Shown here: in pieces, positions 41,424 through 43,530 of the stretch
Position numbering within the stretch: the stretch's first letter is position 1
How the letters are laid out: each line of letters begins with the position of its first letter
NCBI GenBank assembly: GCA_049296695.1
Contig: JBAQSX010000186.1
Span: 1 to 43,530 of the forward strand
Reading direction: 5' to 3'
DNA length: 43,530 bases
Source of the DNA: UBA10906 sp049296695
GTDB lineage: Bacteria; Pseudomonadota; Gammaproteobacteria; Methylococcales; Methylomonadaceae
Program-made: the position numbers and the translations under genes
The notes under the pieces: model-generated
What the model was told of the DNA's origin: nothing
Seen by the model: the letters and a program-made list of their open reading frames with translations, nothing else
The model's database searches: none

Positions 41424-41524
41424 GGGGTTACTATTCTCTTAAAGCTAAAAACGATGCTATTAGCTTAACATTGAATAGTGAGCGGTGGGGCTTTGGGGTG
41501 TTAAATGTGGGGCTTGTTAATGAT

Positions 41525-41557
41525 AGAGCTGTCAGGTTTTTAAAACCTGACAGCTCT
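41525..41557. repeat. Perfect palindrome, CTGTCAGG..CCTGACAG
   Basis: 16-nt arms (41525-41540 and 41542-41557) are perfect complements around one T. It lies in the 290-nt gap upstream of parE, between parE and the three-gene cassette. A transcript end of the cassette or a mobile palindrome are both possible; only a short T-run follows. Confidence 0.8.
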
Positions 41558-41716
41558 GTTTATAGCGAATTAAATTTATTATTAGCACTTATTGTCATTG
41601 AATTTGAAAACTTTGCTATATCAATACAACGCAGATTTGTTGCAAGTATTAAATACAAGCCATAGAACCGTAAGTGATTAACCAAAATTTAACCAGTCGT
41701 GCTTTGGAGCTTGAAA

Positions 41717-42088
41717 TCAATCATATCTAATAAATTGACAATTTTTTGCTAATTGTTTTGCTTGACCGCTCGTTAACCCTGCTTTGTTTTTTCCAAGAAT
41801 AAGCGTGTGATAAGGATTTCTTTCACTTGGGTCAGTTTGAACATTGCAGTTATTATCTAAACACAATTGTACAGAAAGTCTAGCTTCTCCTTCTAACGCA
41901 GAGAATACATGCAGAAATGCTTCTTTAACTTCGTCATCTGTTCTGTCAGCATTAATATCAACCGAAACGCCGTTTGAATCTTTGAAAAGTGAAGAGCTTA
42001 TTCGCCCCTCTTTATCAAGCCAAAATCCTTTATTTGGCTCAATGGCACGATGTAATAATTCATTTGGTTTAATGATTGACTCTGACAT
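41717..42088 (-). CDS. Unknown protein, third gene of the cassette, 123 aa
   Basis: The small acidic protein has LLHRAIEPNKGFWLDKEGRI, then ADRTDDEVKEAFLHVFSALE and ERNPYHTLILGKNKAGLTSG. No family was recognised. The start (42088) lies 20 nt inside the end of the middle gene, so translation is coupled. Its constant place in the cassette suggests it works with the other two products. Confidence 0.6.
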   Translation of the reverse strand: MSESIIKPNELLHRAIEPNKGFWLDKEGRISSSLFKDSNGVSVDINADRTDDEVKEAFLHVFSALEGEARLSVQLCLDNNCNVQTDPSERNPYHTLILGKNKAGLTSGQAKQLAKNCQFIRYD

Positions 42089-42620
42089 TGAATAAATTTC
42101 TAAAACTAGAGAATGCTTGTACTACAGAATTAAATTGTTCGTTTTTATACTCGACATCATCTTTTTCTGCATAAATATCAACAGCATCAGAAAAAATCTC
42201 TGCTTCGCAATATATACCATTTCTATCAAATTCAATTTGTATAGATTGCCTTGCTGTTGGAAATACAGAAATAAATTCACTTAAGTCTTTTATATAAAAA
42301 ATGAAGTTTTTCGCACTGTTTATCACACTAAAAGGTATTGTATTCGCGCCATATCCATTCCAGTTTTCTTTTAACGATTGAATTTCATCAATACGCATTA
42401 ATAACAAATTATAGTCTTTTGCATGAGATGATAAAAAATCTTGCGAGCTATAGGAAACATCATAAGTGGGGTTAATACTATATGAAAAGTCTGTTTTATT
42501 TTCTTTTGGCAATAATGGAATAACACTTGAGCAACACAATGCAGTCACCGCTATGTTTCTTAAAAAAACCTTTTCTGATGAAATAAAATTATTATTTCCT
42601 AAAAGATAATTATTATTCAT
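42069..42620 (-). CDS. Unknown protein, second gene of the cassette, 183 aa
   Basis: An N-terminal hydrophobic stretch (VFLRNIAVTALCCSSVIPLL, ~18-37) could be a membrane anchor. It is followed by a soluble part with RIDEIQSLKENWNGYGANTI (~77-95) and VFPTARQSIQIEFDRNGIYC, ending in a strand-rich region (AEIFSDAVDIYAEKDD). The KENWNGYGA and FPTARQSIQIE phrases recur in uncharacterised proteins that I associate with TIGR04255-type neighbours, from memory. It overlaps both neighbours (8 nt and 20 nt). Confidence 0.6.
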   Translation of the reverse strand: MNNNYLLGNNNFISSEKVFLRNIAVTALCCSSVIPLLPKENKTDFSYSINPTYDVSYSSQDFLSSHAKDYNLLLMRIDEIQSLKENWNGYGANTIPFSVINSAKNFIFYIKDLSEFISVFPTARQSIQIEFDRNGIYCEAEIFSDAVDIYAEKDDVEYKNEQFNSVVQAFSSFRNLFNVRVNH

Positions 42621-43335
42621 ATTCTGGCTCCAAACTTTTAATTAACTCAGACTCAGGATTTAGAAGAGTAAAAAATATTTTTTTACTCTCAGTATGTATT
42701 TTTTCTATGGCTTCCATTAAAAATTCCAACCCTGTATTAGAGTTGCAAGCTATATGTGCATCTATATCTATAACAGAGCCTTCTTTTTCTTGATAACTTG
42801 CCTGATTTGCTATTACAGTTCTTACCATAAGATTGTCACCATCACGGTAATAATCAATATATTGATATTGTTCTTTTTTATATGCAATAGGCGTTTTTAC
42901 TTCAACAGTGGTATGGCATAAAATATCCATAGGAAAGAAATTTACTGTTCTTTGTGCGACTCGTGTAATTCGTTTTAAAAAACTAGCATCATGTTGAAAT
43001 AAACATTGCAGTATTTTTTCAATTTCTGGTTTGAATACTAGCCAGCCACTATAAGGAATATGTGAAGAAATAGCGATAACGCCACCACCAAACAATAGAT
43101 TTACGTTTCCTAACGTCGTTTTATAATGAGGTGCAAATTTTAACTGTTCATCTGAGTTTCTAAGAGCTTCTGGAATTTGTAATACAGGTAGTTCTTCTAT
43201 ATTTTTGATATTTAAAGAACTTAATGCGCTAACTATCATTCCAGTAACTATTGACGATGGAAACGAAGATTCAAATCTTACTTCACAAGTAAAATCAACA
43301 ATTGGACATTTTTTAAGACGTTTTGGAATTCTCAT
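42613..43335 (-). CDS. TIGR04255-like protein, first gene of the cassette
   Basis: This 240-residue protein begins KRLKKCPIVDFTCEVRFES, matching the PPIVEAxxEIRF opening of the sporadically distributed TIGR04255 family, and has FGGGVIAISSHIPYSGW (~82-98) like that family's central block. The function of the family is not established; it occurs patchily in variable regions. The stop overlaps the start of the next gene by 8 nt. The ATG at 43335 is the first in frame with the conserved N-terminus. Confidence 0.65.
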   Translation of the reverse strand: MRIPKRLKKCPIVDFTCEVRFESSFPSSIVTGMIVSALSSLNIKNIEELPVLQIPEALRNSDEQLKFAPHYKTTLGNVNLLFGGGVIAISSHIPYSGWLVFKPEIEKILQCLFQHDASFLKRITRVAQRTVNFFPMDILCHTTVEVKTPIAYKKEQYQYIDYYRDGDNLMVRTVIANQASYQEKEGSVIDIDAHIACNSNTGLEFLMEAIEKIHTESKKIFFTLLNPESELIKSLEPEYE

Positions 43336-43530
43336 GGTTTCTTTATGGCTAAATTTGTCTTTCAGTGCAAATTATAACTGATAAATTACTTCTTTGTAGA
43401 GGTGTTTAATTGAGCTTAAGCCTATTTAAAGAGCGCGAGGAAGATTATCGAACACTGTGACATGAAACTGTATACAGTGGATTACCTAATTACAGCCTTG
43501 CCCCTGCTGACTTCGCCGTCGCTTTAAATC
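43336..43530. other. Window edge, possible transposase tail
   Basis: No intact gene. In one plus-strand frame the last bases read YSGLPNYSLAPADFAVALN, which faintly resembles the end of IS3-type integrases (YNxxRPHxxLxxLxPxEF), with a stop 9 codons earlier. The evidence is weak and the feature may continue past the window. Confidence 0.2.

Noticed and set aside
42069..42620. Signal peptide or lipoprotein call for the middle cassette protein
   Set aside because: The hydrophobic stretch begins about 18 residues in without a clear basic n-region or a lipobox, so only a possible membrane anchor is noted.
1..43530. CRISPR array
   Set aside because: The repeats found are dispersed or single palindromes; no regularly spaced short repeats with unique spacers and no cas genes were seen.

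Overview
The window looks like chromosome from an AT-rich gammaproteobacterium. The evidence is the thrS-infC-rpmI-rplT-pheS block, an AmpG-like permease, a bifunctional Aas enzyme, a gap-pyk pair, parE, and a MutL whose motifs match the Pseudomonas/Neisseria endonuclease type. The many palindromic repeat families, single-copy defence-like genes, toxin-antitoxin genes and a pair of Roadblock/LC7 proteins suggest a large-genome filamentous or gliding sulfur bacterium of the Thiotrichales/Beggiatoa type. That placement is inference from gene style and remembered repeats; no search was run.

Layout. 1-2266: end of a polysaccharide deacetylase, ampG-like permease, convergent GNAT. 2287-2527: two palindromic repeat families and a terminator behind alaS (2530-5133, minus). 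5357-6390: small membrane proteins, one split at an A9 tract that contains a dnaX-type slippery heptamer. 6578-8107: a PD-(D/E)xK + SIR2 protein, probably defence. 8209-10184: thiC with a TPP riboswitch. 10280-11624: two membrane proteins. 11872-15802: a dead surface-sugar operon (TPR-GT41 glycosyltransferase, glucose-1-phosphate cytidylyltransferase stub, dTDP-sugar epimerase, SDR), full of stops and frameshifts. 16171-19707: tRNA-Val(GAC), thrS, infC (ATC start), rpmI, rplT. 19877-21090: a small CxxC protein coupled to a phosphoribosyltransferase-GNAT fusion. 21269-22288: pheS without pheT beside it, followed by a probable transposase remnant. 22786-24594: mutL. 24595-25812: 1.2 kb AT-rich gap with a perfect 24-bp inverted repeat and a GC-rich island. 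25813-28280: gap-pyk. 28337-32291: a signalling cluster with a kinase-like/metallophosphatase fusion, two Roadblock/LC7 paralogues and an unknown protein. 32395-32764: two MITE-like palindromic elements behind aas (32779-34929). 35314-35543: a 230-bp nested palindrome. 35601-36657: a cyclic-nucleotide-binding + CPBP protease gene split by a frameshift. 36764-37140: an AbrB-type antitoxin whose PemK-like toxin is cut off by a repeat. 37326-39393: a nuclease-like unknown and a VapBC-type pair. 39528-41423: parE. 41717-43335: an overlapping three-gene cassette headed by a TIGR04255-like protein.

The housekeeping genes are intact and conserved in form. The accessory genes sit between them and are bordered by repeats, which also appear as likely terminators and as breakpoints of decayed genes. 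The best candidates for undescribed biology are the 41717-43335 cassette, the 19877-21090 pair, the PD-(D/E)xK-SIR2 protein, the Roadblock signalling cluster and the possible frameshifting gene at 5357-5922.
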